NCBI RefSeq assembly: GCF_032062135.1
Contig: NC_092858.1
Coordinates: 164,754,048-164,818,047, forward strand
Direction of reading: 5' to 3'
From: Pyxicephalus adspersus
Taxonomy: Eukaryota; Chordata; Amphibia; Anura; Pyxicephalidae
Length of the DNA stretch: 64,000 nucleotides
Part shown: positions 52,390 through 62,800 of the stretch, piece by piece
How positions within the stretch are numbered: position 1 is the first letter of the stretch
Layout: each line of letters opens with the position of its first letter
Program-made: the position numbers and the translations under genes
The notes under the pieces: model-generated
Database searches by the model: none
Seen by the model: the letters and a program-made list of their open reading frames with translations, nothing else
Told to the model about the DNA's origin: nothing

Positions 52390-54590
52390 CACTGTTTTCC
52401 ATAACCTCTCCTATGGTTTTCAAGATCAGTTTACCGGTGCCGCCATTTCCAGATTCCTTAAAAGCTGATAGTTTCCTAGCTGTCCATTCCTCACAAATAT
52501 TACTTAGTAAGCCATTGCTTGAAACATTGCTTGAAACAAATTCAAAATCAGAATTCACAACCTCAATGTTTTCTTCCGAAATGCCATTGATTTCTAAAAT
52601 GGTCCACATATATTGCACTGAATATTGGTTTACATTGCTTTAGCTAGAGTCAGGTGTTTGCATGCTCCTTCACAGTTAGGGGCAATTAGTGCTACTATAT
52701 ATACAGGAAAGGAAGGGGGTAGGGGATAGGTTGTCCTATTGTTTACACACTACAGAACAAAACATTTTTTGGTAAATTTGTTTACTTTGCATATAAAGAC
52801 ACACCGAACTCCCTATAAGCAAATGTTGCAGGTACCAGAGGGCAAACTAGAAAACAAAGGAACAACGATAGCAATAAGCTTCTACTGATCTAGGGCACTT
52901 ATAAAAATTGACCAGTTCTCTTTATAGGAGAAGTCATTGGTGGGCTGAACTCCTTTTTCCGGGTACCCCGAATTCTTTGTGCACTTTTAGACTTTTTGAC
53001 TGCTTGGCCCTGTCCCTTTTTGCCTCCCTATTGACCCCCCGTTAAAGTAATCGGTAGCTTCATTTACCAACACCAAATTTCAGAACATAGAAGGGGCAGC
53101 TCAACCTTTACAACTGTCAATATTTTTGTGCCTGCTACATATTTTAGCATTGGTGATGTAAAAAAAATAACAAAAAATGAGTAACAAATAGGACTAGATT
53201 TTATGAAAAGATGTCTTTTTTTATTTAGTTTGTGGTTTACCTGTATTTATGGAGCATATACAAGTGCTGCTAAACCTGCTCAATTAGTTAGTTGTTCAAC
53301 CTGGTTGTTTTAAAGTGAATGTAGTTGCCAAAACTGACAATATTTTTGAAATTTTGATAATTTGGAAACCTCAGTAGTTTATGGATTTAATTGCAATGAC
53401 AATACATTTGGTCTTATTCAATGAAGAGAATAAAAAATGCAAGAGTAAGGCTCAATGAGGATTATACATTGATGTCTTGTCTTCGGAATATGCAGTAATA
53501 AATGCTGACCTTACTATGCAAAATTAACTTGGACTTCCAAATTGATAATTGCTGTTCCAAAGCCATTTGCATTTTTTCCCCTTTGTAAATGAAACCCTAT
53601 TGTTCACTTTTAGCTCTCAGGCCATTATTATAAAGGTTGTCTCAGTGCCATTAGGTGTTATGAGTGTTCCTCTTGCACAGCAGCTCTTCATTTCTGTAAA
53701 ATGGCACAAACATGGTACATGAAAAAGAGCCTAATTATTGTAATACTTTATAGAATACCTATGGCGCCATCTGCAAGGATTTCAACATGTCCTGGCAAAT
53801 AGGACCACAGGAGATGTGCCTTGAGATAGGGAAATGCTGAAATGGTTGGAAGTATGTAGCCACCACATGCACCCATTTCCTGCACTCCATTCAGATTTCG
53901 GAAGCATGGATATTTTCATTACTTTCAAGTATGGATTGGCCAAATTCATCACATTGTAGTAGGAAGACACTGACTTATATAGGGCTGTAGTTTCAGGCAC
54001 CCCATGGTTAAAAAGTGTGGAGGAAAAACAAAAAAATATATACCGGTATATGCTATTGGCAATGGCAAGAATAAAATGAATCTGTTGTTTTGCTCCACAT
54101 GTTAAAAGCACAACTTAACTTTACCTGTAACTCCTATTCTTTATTAAATAAGGCCAAATGTTTATTATTCTCTGGGTTCTACTCTACCAGGCTTTTACCT
54201 GGTAAATGTTTAAAATGTTTTATATGTGTTTGTGTTAAATTAAGAAAATATCTTAACATTGTATATACATGCAAGTACTTACACTATCTTTTTTGTTTTA
54301 CTTTACATTACCTCTGCACAGTGGTAGTAAAACTTTATATCTTCATGTTCCAGAGCAACCAATCAGATTTCACCTTCGAACCACTAAATACAGAATCTGA
54401 TTGACTGCCCTGTATTATGTTGACACATTTATATTGGCTTTATGTTGTTTTATTTATCTTACAGAAATTAAGAACATTATTTAGTTTGAGTGATGAGCAA
54501 TGATTTTTTTTTATAAACTGTTAAATATATATTTTTGCAAAATAACTGTCTTTTGAGTGAAATAAATGTTTTCAGCTATCCACTCTGTAT
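52390..54590 (+). other. IL10RB: IL10RB 3' untranslated region (extent inferred)
   Basis: No other gene recognised. AATAAA signals at 53430-53435, 54070-54075 and 54561-54566; the last, in GAGTGAAATAAATGTTTTC, looks the most typical. Confidence 0.5.
54561..54566 (+). terminator. IL10RB: Candidate IL10RB polyadenylation signal
   Basis: AATAAA followed by a TGTTTT-rich stretch. Chosen as the most distal candidate before repeat DNA resumes. Confidence 0.4.
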
Positions 54591-54627
54591 GGCTAAATGT
54601 TTCTGAACACCTGACCATCACACCTGT

Positions 54628-54905
54628 TTAAGGCTTTGTACACATGTCAGATGATTGTTCCCTGAAATCAACAATGGTGCTCCTCTCGGGCATCAATAGG
54701 CTATAATGAATCCATCGGCAACAATCTGAAATGCTGTAATGAAGGTCAATGGGGGAAAACACAGCGGATGCCGCTCACTTCTCCTTCACCTTCTCTCCAT
54801 AGAACATAATAGCCATTGTGTGTAGAGAAGTTGTTCTTTCATCTGTTATCAATTATGAAAAAGAATTTCCAGTGACACAAAACTTACTTGTGGATATAGC
54901 CTAAA
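54628..54905 (+). repeat. hAT-like MITE family C copy
   Basis: AAGGCTTTGTACACATGTCA, GAAGGTCAATGGGGGAAAAC, TCTCCTTCACCTTCTCTCCA and AATTTCCAGTGACAC. Confidence 0.55.
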
Positions 54906-54934
54906 CTTATTGGACATCTGATTCTAATAGTTTT

Positions 54935-55165
54935 TAGTGCGTGTGTCTGGAATTTGTGCCCATTCAGCCAAATGAGCATTTGGGAGGTCAGGTACTGATG
55001 TTGGATTAGAAGATCTGGCCCCCAATCAGCATTCTAATATATTTCGAAAGGGCCCGAGGCAGGGCTCTGTGCAAACCACTTGGTTTTCCCCACACCAAAG
55101 TCGTCAAACCCCGGCTTTAGGGAACTTTCTTTGCACGCAAGAGTACATTCATTTTAGAATGGAAA
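54935..55165 (-). pseudogene. Tc1-like transposase C-terminal fossil
   Basis: The + strand text GGAATTTGTGCCCATTCAGC, CAGGTACTGATGTTGGATTA and CACACCAAAGTCGTCAAACC is the reverse of the widespread Tc1-like transposase end. On the - strand DFGV...AQSP and a decayed remainder of the PDLNPIEHLW region can still be read. It is broken by stops and a small deletion. Different segment from the fossil at 45075. Confidence 0.65.
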
Positions 55166-55230
55166 AAGGAGCCACAGTTGCTACACAGTTGCAACTGCAC
55201 AATTGTCTGAATATCTTTGTAAACTGCAGT

Positions 55231-55540
55231 CGGAACTAAACCCTGTGATACTCACCTATATGTGCTAACACAGGGTGGCTAAACTTTTCCCTTTTTGTGA
55301 TCTTTAGCCATCTTGACTGGCTGGGTTTGGATGACTCCTACACATGTGCTCCGGGGGTGCAATCAGTGTCGCCCATCACAGGTAAAGCAGATATGTGCTT
55401 TTGATAGCTACAGGAAGCAATCAGGCAGGTAAGAATGCTTACTGCAGAAGGGACATCACCTGTTCCTTTCTGCAAAAAAAAGTCCTGCCTGATTGCTAAT
55501 TTTTAAAGAACTACGGATCATGCCCTTATGTTCGGAATCA
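55231..55540 (+). repeat. Dispersed repeat family D, copy 2
   Basis: CGGAACTAAACCCTGTGATA, AATCAGGCAGGTAAGAATGC, TGCAGAAGGGACATCACCTG and AAGTCCTGCCTGATTGCTAA. Confidence 0.65.
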
Positions 55541-55711
55541 GGCAGGTGACTACTGGTTTCCATTAGAGACATAGCATGATTAGGAAAAGGTGTTACTTCT
55601 ATAATACATTGTATTGGGTGTAATGTCAAAAGTATATCCACAATGAGCAGATATATTAGGTTTTTTTCCCGCTATGAGCCCAAAGCTTTTACTTTTTATT
55701 TTTAACAATTC

Positions 55712-55800
55712 CTAGATTGTAAGCTCTTCTGGGCAGGACCCTCTTTTCTTCCTGTGTCACTGCCTGTATCTGTCAGTCATTTGCAATTTCTGTCTCTCAT
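55712..55800 (+). repeat. SINE 3' tail copy, truncated
   Basis: TAGATTGTAAGCTCTTCTGG, CAGGACCCTCTTTTCTTCCT, GTGTCACTGCCTGTATCTGT and CATTTGCAATTTC. Confidence 0.75.
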
Positions 55801-56289
55801 TGACTATAGTAGAAGAGCCCTGAAGTAAAGCTGTAGTACAGGTAGGTAGGTAATATTTGTTTTTTGTCCAGGGAGTGTAAAGGTTGCTGTAGATTCTAGT
55901 ATCAGGAATTCACAGGATTACAACAGAAGTTTATTGACTCATCTCATTGCTTGCTTGGTGATAATCAGACATTCTAATTACAGTTCATTAGAATTTGATT
56001 CCTGGAAAAGGTATTTCATAACACTTCCGCTTCATTATCTTACGGCAATAATATATTTAGATAGGAGCAGGAAAAATAATCCCAGAGATGTTGACAATCC
56101 AGCATGCTGCAACATGAACGGCTTACCTACGCAAAGGATGTTATGTGCTGACTTGGTAGCAAATTTCCCAGAAAGATAATTTAAATTAATTTAAAAAAAA
56201 ACCTCCTAAGAAAAAAAACGATTTGTTGTCTGCAGCATCTTGGTTCATCCGACTGACTACCGTTAATTGGTATATTTTGCAAGGCAGTG

Positions 56290-56620
56290 TAGAACATCAT
56301 ATACCTAAGCGGAATTGAAGTTTCATTTTTAAAACTGTTGGATCAGGCAGGGCATTATTGTAGAAAGGGACGGGTGATCTCCCTTCAGCACTTATCAATT
56401 TTTCCTGCCTCATTGCTCTGTGGAATTGTCAAAATCCCAGCTTCCCTGCACTTGCTGGTCCTGAATGAACTGCTGTGTGCCTACAGGTGAGTTATATCCT
56501 ACTAGGAAGGCCAATCAAGATGGGCAAAAATGGTAAAATAGAAGGGAAAACGATGGCTGCACTCTGAGATGATTAATACAGGGACATGTGTGTATAGAAG
56601 GGTTTAGTTCCACTTAAATT
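56290..56620 (-). repeat. Dispersed repeat family D, copy 3 (inverted)
   Basis: GGATCAGGCAGGGCATTATT, GAAAGGGACGGGTGATCTCC and GGGTTTAGTTCCACTTAAAT; the last is the inverse of the family's starting GGAACTAAACCC. Confidence 0.6.
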
Positions 56621-56644
56621 ATCTCTAAAGCCACCCCCCCCCCC

Positions 56645-57230
56645 CTCTAATTTTTTTTAAATGTAAATTTTTATTAAAGGTTTTCAATAAACATAACAGT
56701 AAAAATAGACAAATAATAGGAAGGTATTACATCAGAATTTACAATAAAAAAATAAGATTGGAAAAAAAGGCACCACAAAGTTAGGTACTACCAACACATG
56801 CAGGTTGAGACAGCTTCAAACATACGTTAGGCATTTGCCCTGGAAGGTCTTTGTTAGAATTTCAAAACAGGTAATCATAAAAAAAATATTATAATAATAT
56901 TATAAATAATAAAATATCAATGCAACTCAAAACCATTGTAAAAGTTTAAATGTCCCAAGTAATACAAGAAGTGAGGGTGGATGAGAAAAAAGGAAAGTGG
57001 TAATGTGGGTAAGAAGAAGAGGAAAAAATAGTTAATAAAGGAAAAAGAAAAAAAGAGAAACAGAGAGGGGGACAGTAATCCCTTTTACAGGGGTCATAAA
57101 GTGAGGGGGCTATGCCTGAGTGGTATCTTTTGAAGCCTATTGACACTGCCTGATGCCAAGGGGCTCATATCTCATCAAATTTCTCCAGGTGGTTATAAAG
57201 TCTGGCAGACAGTTGTTCCATTAACCTAAC
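56645..57230 (-). mobile_element. Possible LINE 3' end remnant
   Basis: On the - strand WNNCLPDFITTWRNLMRY is followed by stops and a long pyrimidine-rich 3' region (CTCTTCTTCTTACCC, TTTCCTTTTTTCTC) ending in an A-rich run. This layout fits the end of an L1-like ORF2 and its 3'UTR. It could be the same family as the 5' piece at 614-2310; that is a guess. Confidence 0.35.
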
Positions 57231-58590
57231 ATCACAATGCGCTCTAATTTAAGATAATTTAAATTTAGGATAAGGTAAGCATAAGCATACCTTATCTTAC
57301 ATTAGATAAAAAAGCATAAGCAGGTAAGACTTGATAAAAGTTGGAAAAACCACATTGCATATGGATACTTTTTAGAGATTTTTTTTTACACAGAATAGTC
57401 AACTTACAAAATAAAGCACTGGTATTATCTACTTACGATACTGCCGGCTCTCGATTGTCAATAACAGTTTTAATAGGATGTTGTTAAAGGAGAGCAGGAA
57501 AAGGGAGCTTTTTGTGATGTTGATAAAATGATGACACATTAGAAAGCAATTAATAAGACTACGGGATTTCAGCAGTTGAATACTGGTTTATTACAAAAAA
57601 AAGTGATTCTACCACAAAAAAATAATCTCGTTTTTTTTATACTACTACTTGCACATTAACAAGAGAACATGTCATTTTTCACATTGTTTTTATTATACCC
57701 TGGGAAGTGTGCCTGCACCTCCCTAATGCATTATATAAAACTGTACCTAGTTAGCAGAAATCTCCCAGACATGGTTGACAATTTATTACTTTAGTACAAA
57801 AACTAACACAGTTAGAAGTTCTGCCAGCTATCAGAAAGTCATTTACAATGTCAGTCCTATGACTAGATAATCAAGTGGAAGCACACACTCATGTATAAAA
57901 ATAAAAACAACTACATTAAGAAACACTTTAAATCAATTACAATATGATGTCCCCCCTATGTGCCAATGATAAGGACCTCTTTAGGGAGTATGCTGGTTGA
58001 ACCTGTCATATTTGAACCTCAAGTATCTAGAGCCTGGTGTTCAGGAGCAAAAGATCACTTCTAAGCCCTCATAAAAATCTGGGAAGAGATTTTAGAAAAT
58101 CTTGTACCTACTGTGAAGCATAGTGGTAGAAATGTTATGTTCCGCATTGTATCAAAGATGATAATGAGTCCATTTGTTTTTAAATTTACCCAGAAATGAA
58201 TCCATGTGATACTGATTTACAGAACAAGAAAAAAAAGGAAAGGGATTAAATATGGAATGGTCCTGGTTTGAATTACATTGAAATGATGTGGGGATTTGAC
58301 AGAAGCAATTCCTGTCAGGAAACACATTTTTGCAGCTGGAGTCATTTTGCATGGAAGAGTGTTCGAAATGTCATGGAGAGGAGGCCAGTTATTGCTTTCA
58401 AGAAGTCATTTCTGCTAAAGGGAGCCATACTGACTTCTGAGGCCAAGGACGTACTTATTTTTTCCACAACATATTAATATCTTTATTGATATTTGTTAAA
58501 AAAAAATACTGAAAAGGCAAAGTTTCCACATGTAGGTATTCATTTAATGACTGACTATTTATAGCTGGCACTTACGAATAGCTTTAAGAC
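57231..58590. other. Intergenic, nothing recognised
   Basis: No exon or RNA gene supported on either strand. Confidence 0.45.
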
Positions 58591-58599
58591 AAGAACCAC

Positions 58600-58790
58600 A
58601 CGGTGTACAGCAGCGTGGTGTCCCTCCGTCCTGAACTCCATTCTTGCTCCAGGTCTACAGGCTGTCAGTAAGCATGCTTGACAAACTGCATATTGACTCT
58701 TTACTATGCTGTGCACTTAAAAGATCAATTCACTTAATGACGGGTCATTGGAATAGAACCTGGTCGTTAAGTGAGAATCATCTCTATTTT
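58600..58790. repeat. Probable dispersed repeat (GTCGTTAAGTGAGAAT end)
   Basis: TTAATGACGGGTCATTGGAA and CTGGTCGTTAAGTGAGAATC resemble a common repeat of vertebrate genomes. It may overlap the IFNGR2 3'UTR. Low certainty. Confidence 0.3.
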
Positions 58791-58793
58791 ATT
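58788..58793 (-). terminator. IFNGR2: Candidate IFNGR2 polyadenylation signal
   Basis: First AATAAA on the - strand after the stop codon (TTTATT on +), about 860 nt downstream of it. Confidence 0.35.
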
Positions 58794-59653
58794 TCAATGA
58801 TATCACATTTTTCTGCAGGCAGTTTCAATTATAATCCTAAGTCTGTCTATTAACAACTAAAATAAAACCATCATGGGGTGAACATGACCAACTTGCATTA
58901 CTGAATATATAAAGTGGTGCACTCTTCATGCACAGTTATAGCACTCTTATTTCTGTTACCAAGGCACTTTGCAATACTATACGAACATCTCCCTTATTTC
59001 TCTACACGTTCTGCATCTCATGTTATTACGTTCATACAAGGAACGCTCCACAAAACAGAGACAAAGCCATGCTGAGAGCGGATGGTACTCCACATGTCAT
59101 GAGATGTTGCACTAAATTGTTTAGTTCCACTCTGACAGTGTAAAAGTTGAAAGGCATACATATCAATATATTTGCCAGCAAAGTCTTTATAATACTGTCC
59201 CTGTACCACAGAAAGTCACAATGCTCATTGGCTTTGCAGTATGGCTGTAGTGTGTCACCTGCTTGGCTTTTAAATGTGGCTTTGGCTTGTGAACAGTTAG
59301 ACTCTCTGGAAAGGATTAAAATAAAAATGTTATATCTAGGACACAAGTCCCGTCATGTTCATACAAAAATATAATAAATATATATGAGCATAGTGCATAT
59401 CACTTATTGACCTTACATGTCTGTTTTCTTCACAGGCATAATTGAGAAGACAAAATGGGAGGCAGTCTGCTGCCTAGGGCACATCTATTGCACATCCAGC
59501 CTGCTTGATGTACAAGGTACACATCCACTCGACCTGAGCGCATCCTGAGTGGTCCTCGGTGAGTGCAGCCTAGCAATCCCCAGTGCTGCTATATTCTGTG
59601 TATAGCGTGAGGATCTGGTTTGTACATTGGTTCAGTTTTCCTCACAGAAGTGC

Positions 59654-59812
59654 TCAGGTCTTCTCCAAACCCTGTTGGCTGTCATCAGGACATGTTTCCT
59701 CATTATTATCCTGGCTGAGGTCCAATCCCACAATGGAAAGACGATCGTATTGTTCACAGGATATGTTCAAAGGACATTCCATAAAGACAGAGGGAGGAGC
59801 ATCTTCCAAATA
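59654..59812 (-). CDS. IFNGR2: IFNGR2 terminal coding exon (cytoplasmic tail)
   Basis: On the - strand, acceptor TCTGTCTTGCAG, then 52 codons and TGA at 59656-59654. It encodes YLEDAPPSVFMECPLNISCE, QYDRLSIVGLDLSQDNNEET, CPDDSQQGLEKT. It starts phase 0 at the same E/YL boundary as IL10RB. The IIE-YLEDA join parallels IEEYLKDP of human IFNGR2. The overlapping + strand frames are shadows. Confidence 0.85.
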   Translation of the reverse strand, partial: YLEDAPPSVFMECPLNISCEQYDRLSIVGLDLSQDNNEETCPDDSQQGLEKT

Positions 59813-62800
59813 CTGCAAGACAGATCATCACATATTGGAGTTATTAAAAATCTACACAGCAGGATTCACCCAGTGAGAAAGTGCACTGAGAACTGAGAAA
59901 GTGAATCATGTTCATTAGAGTCAATAACAAGTGGGCAGCATGGTGGCTCAGCGGCTAACACTTTGGCCTTTGCAGCGCTAGGACCCAGGTTCAAATCTTG
60001 GCCAGAGCATTATCTGCATAGATTTTGCAGGGTCCCCCCTGTGTATGCACGGGTTTTCTCCCACAGTTTGGTTATTTGGCTTCCCCCAAATTGCCCATTA
60101 GATTGTGGTAATGACATATAACTATGGATTATGGACATAAAACAACATTAGATAGCCCCTTTGAGGGACAGTTTGTGACATGACCATGGACTTTGTAAAG
60201 CGCTGTGTAATGTCAGCGTAATATAAATACTGTATAATAATTATTACTATTGCGGCTGAATTTTGCAAATTTAAGAACCTATTGTAAAGCTGTGCAGGGG
60301 TGTAGCTGTTTACTTATCCATACACCCAGGACCTTTCATGCCATGTTAGATTCTTGCTAACAGACAAATTTCCCCACCACCAAATTGCTGTGATGAAAAG
60401 TAGGATCTCGCCTATCCGGCTTGTGACCTTCCGGCCTCCGTACTATCCGGCCTAGTACGGAGTCCAGAAAATAAAACAATCTTTATTCTAAAATGCCAGA
60501 ACGTCTGCTGTGGTGCTCCTGCATGGTGCGGTGCACGTGTAGATGTCTATGCTGCCTCCTCTCCAGAACTGTGAGCAGATGTCTGCGGGTGCAGAGAGAG
60601 GAACACTGCCCATGTGTGGAGGTGTGTATTGTACTTTATTAATGGGACTCCCGACTATCCAGCTTTTTTGGTATTCAGCCTACCCTGCCGCCACATTAGG
60701 CCAGCTAGTTGAGAGTCTACTGTATTTTCATATTAAGACATCCACAGTAATGTAGGGATGCTGGAAAATCTGGAATCTAATATTCTTCCTATTGTACTTG
60801 GTTGTCACCTGACACATGAATGACTCCCACCAGCTGAATTCAGGAATGAGAAGCTGTAATGCATTGTGAAAGCACCTTTGAATATGACTTTAGAAGTCCT
60901 TCTCAAAACCTTTGATTTGACATTACATACTACTAAACACTTAGCATTTCACAAGAGATCATTCTCAGAATCAGGTGAGTTTATTCAGAGAGGTAGAGAA
61001 GTCCAGTAGTAAACTTTTTGTAATCAACCATATCAGAGGCTCTGTACTCACCTCAATTATGTCAGAAGGGATGCGGTAGGGCCCATCGAGCCAAATCTTA
61101 ATTTTAAGAAATGCCTTGTACAAGGGTTTTCCAGGTACGATAAACAAACCGATTACAGCAAAAATAAACACGGCACCAAATACACACCCCAGCACCACAA
61201 AAAGAGTGATTTCTGAAATAAAAAAAAAATAAAAGGATTATCTACAACAAACAATCATATAAGAAGATCTAAAAGGCAAAAAAGCAGCTCTATAATCGTT
61301 ATTATATCATGAAAGTATATGACATGATTAGAGTTGCATTACAGTGGGCTTTTAAAAACAGCTGCTGTTTGTGCACATTGGAGTGATGTTAGGGTTCTGG
61401 TATTCATCACCAGAACATAGCTAAGATTTCAGTAAACTTTGAGAACAAATTTCTCTCTAATGCTCATAGATACAGGTGGGGCTTGTGTTATAGTGTTTTT
61501 ACAGCCTGTTCAGGAAATGTATGCAACGCCCAGGCACAGATTGACTTTAAGAACATACGACATGATGACTTATATTTCTGTTATATGGCAAGATATATTG
61601 CTGGGAATTTTTGGCATTGTTCATACTCGGTAATTTCCCCTCTCCGATGTTACATACACATGGAATGTAAATTTGTAATTTTCCAGGTGTATTGCAAAAC
61701 AGAAATGGTTTCAGTATTTTTAGTCAGGGCTGTACTGAGGGATATAACAAGACCCTGATATAGCTATAGCTTTCACTTTAAAAAGGTCATCCATGCATCT
61801 GTATGTCTGTGACAGTGTTAGGGACTAAGGTAAATGGTTCAATACAATAGATCAGTGTTTCTTAAACTTTTAATTTGGGTGAACTCTTAAAATAACTTTC
61901 AGATGTTCAGGGAACCCCTTTTATAATTACTATATCCCACAATAGATTAGTGTGGTGGTCAGTACAAAGAATACATCAGTGGGAAGAATGTCACCATTAC
62001 AGATAGCCAAAAAGACCACTGGAGGTCATTTAAACTGACCTGAGAGGCGCAAATCGCTCATTGCCTCTAGCAGCTTCTAAAGTAACCTTGTTTGTGAAAC
62101 AACTGCTACAGATAGCAAATAAATTAATAAAAATAAACCAATTACCTGTATGTGTTATTTCACATACTGGATCACTCATCAGGCCTTTTATATAATGTGT
62201 AAAAGCATACACCTTTACACAGTAATTGGCATTCTTCTCCAGATTGTCCAATAAGTAAGTTGTGGCAGAATGTAGGTCAACCTCCACCTAAAAAGAGAAA
62301 TATTCAGGTCAGATAAAAAGTTTAAAAGATGTCTTCAAATGAAAACTTTGTGCAAGAAAGAAACTCAAATTTTTTTGGCTCTTTACATGCAATTTTAAAG
62401 TTAAAATTAGATGTCATCCCAAGTTAAAGTTTTAGGCCTACAGGAGACAGTACACTGCGGTATAAAGAAGATTCTGCCATGAAAGCAACTAGTAACAGGT
62501 GGCAGAAGTCCAGAAACATTAAAGCATAGATCTATAGCCTAAACACAGCTTATACAACATTTTAGTGTCCCTGGCTTTTTTTGGGGGGGAAAGGCTGTTG
62601 GTCCCATTAAAGACATTTTGAGTTTAGTTAATAAGTTAATAAAACAGGTAAATCTATGGATAGAAGGGATATCCATATGGAATATTTCACACTCCCCTCC
62701 CCATTTAAAAAGCAGTGGTATGGCTGCACTGATGCTATAAAGAAAATTTTGGTGGTCTGCGGCTTTGGCCGGTGCACCCCCAAACGTGGCCAGGGGAAGG

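Larger units (their letters stand above)
59813..61051 (-). other. IFNGR2: IFNGR2 last intron
   Basis: 1.24 kb, donor gtgagt at 61051, acceptor TTGCAG. It contains a full tRNA-headed SINE and a CCGGC-type repeat. 60745-61050 shows nothing recognised. Confidence 0.7.

Noticed and set aside
52319..52618. 99-codon antisense frame over the IL10RB stop
   Set aside because: Shadow of the IL10RB tail exon and 3'UTR.
59583..59896. Two + strand frames of 97 and 89 codons
   Set aside because: They are the opposite strand of the IFNGR2 tail exon, which has acceptor, phase and motif support.
59941..60000. tRNA gene
   Set aside because: A and B boxes are present, but the sequence continues into a SINE body and the anticodon arm is not intact; other SINE copies have the same order.
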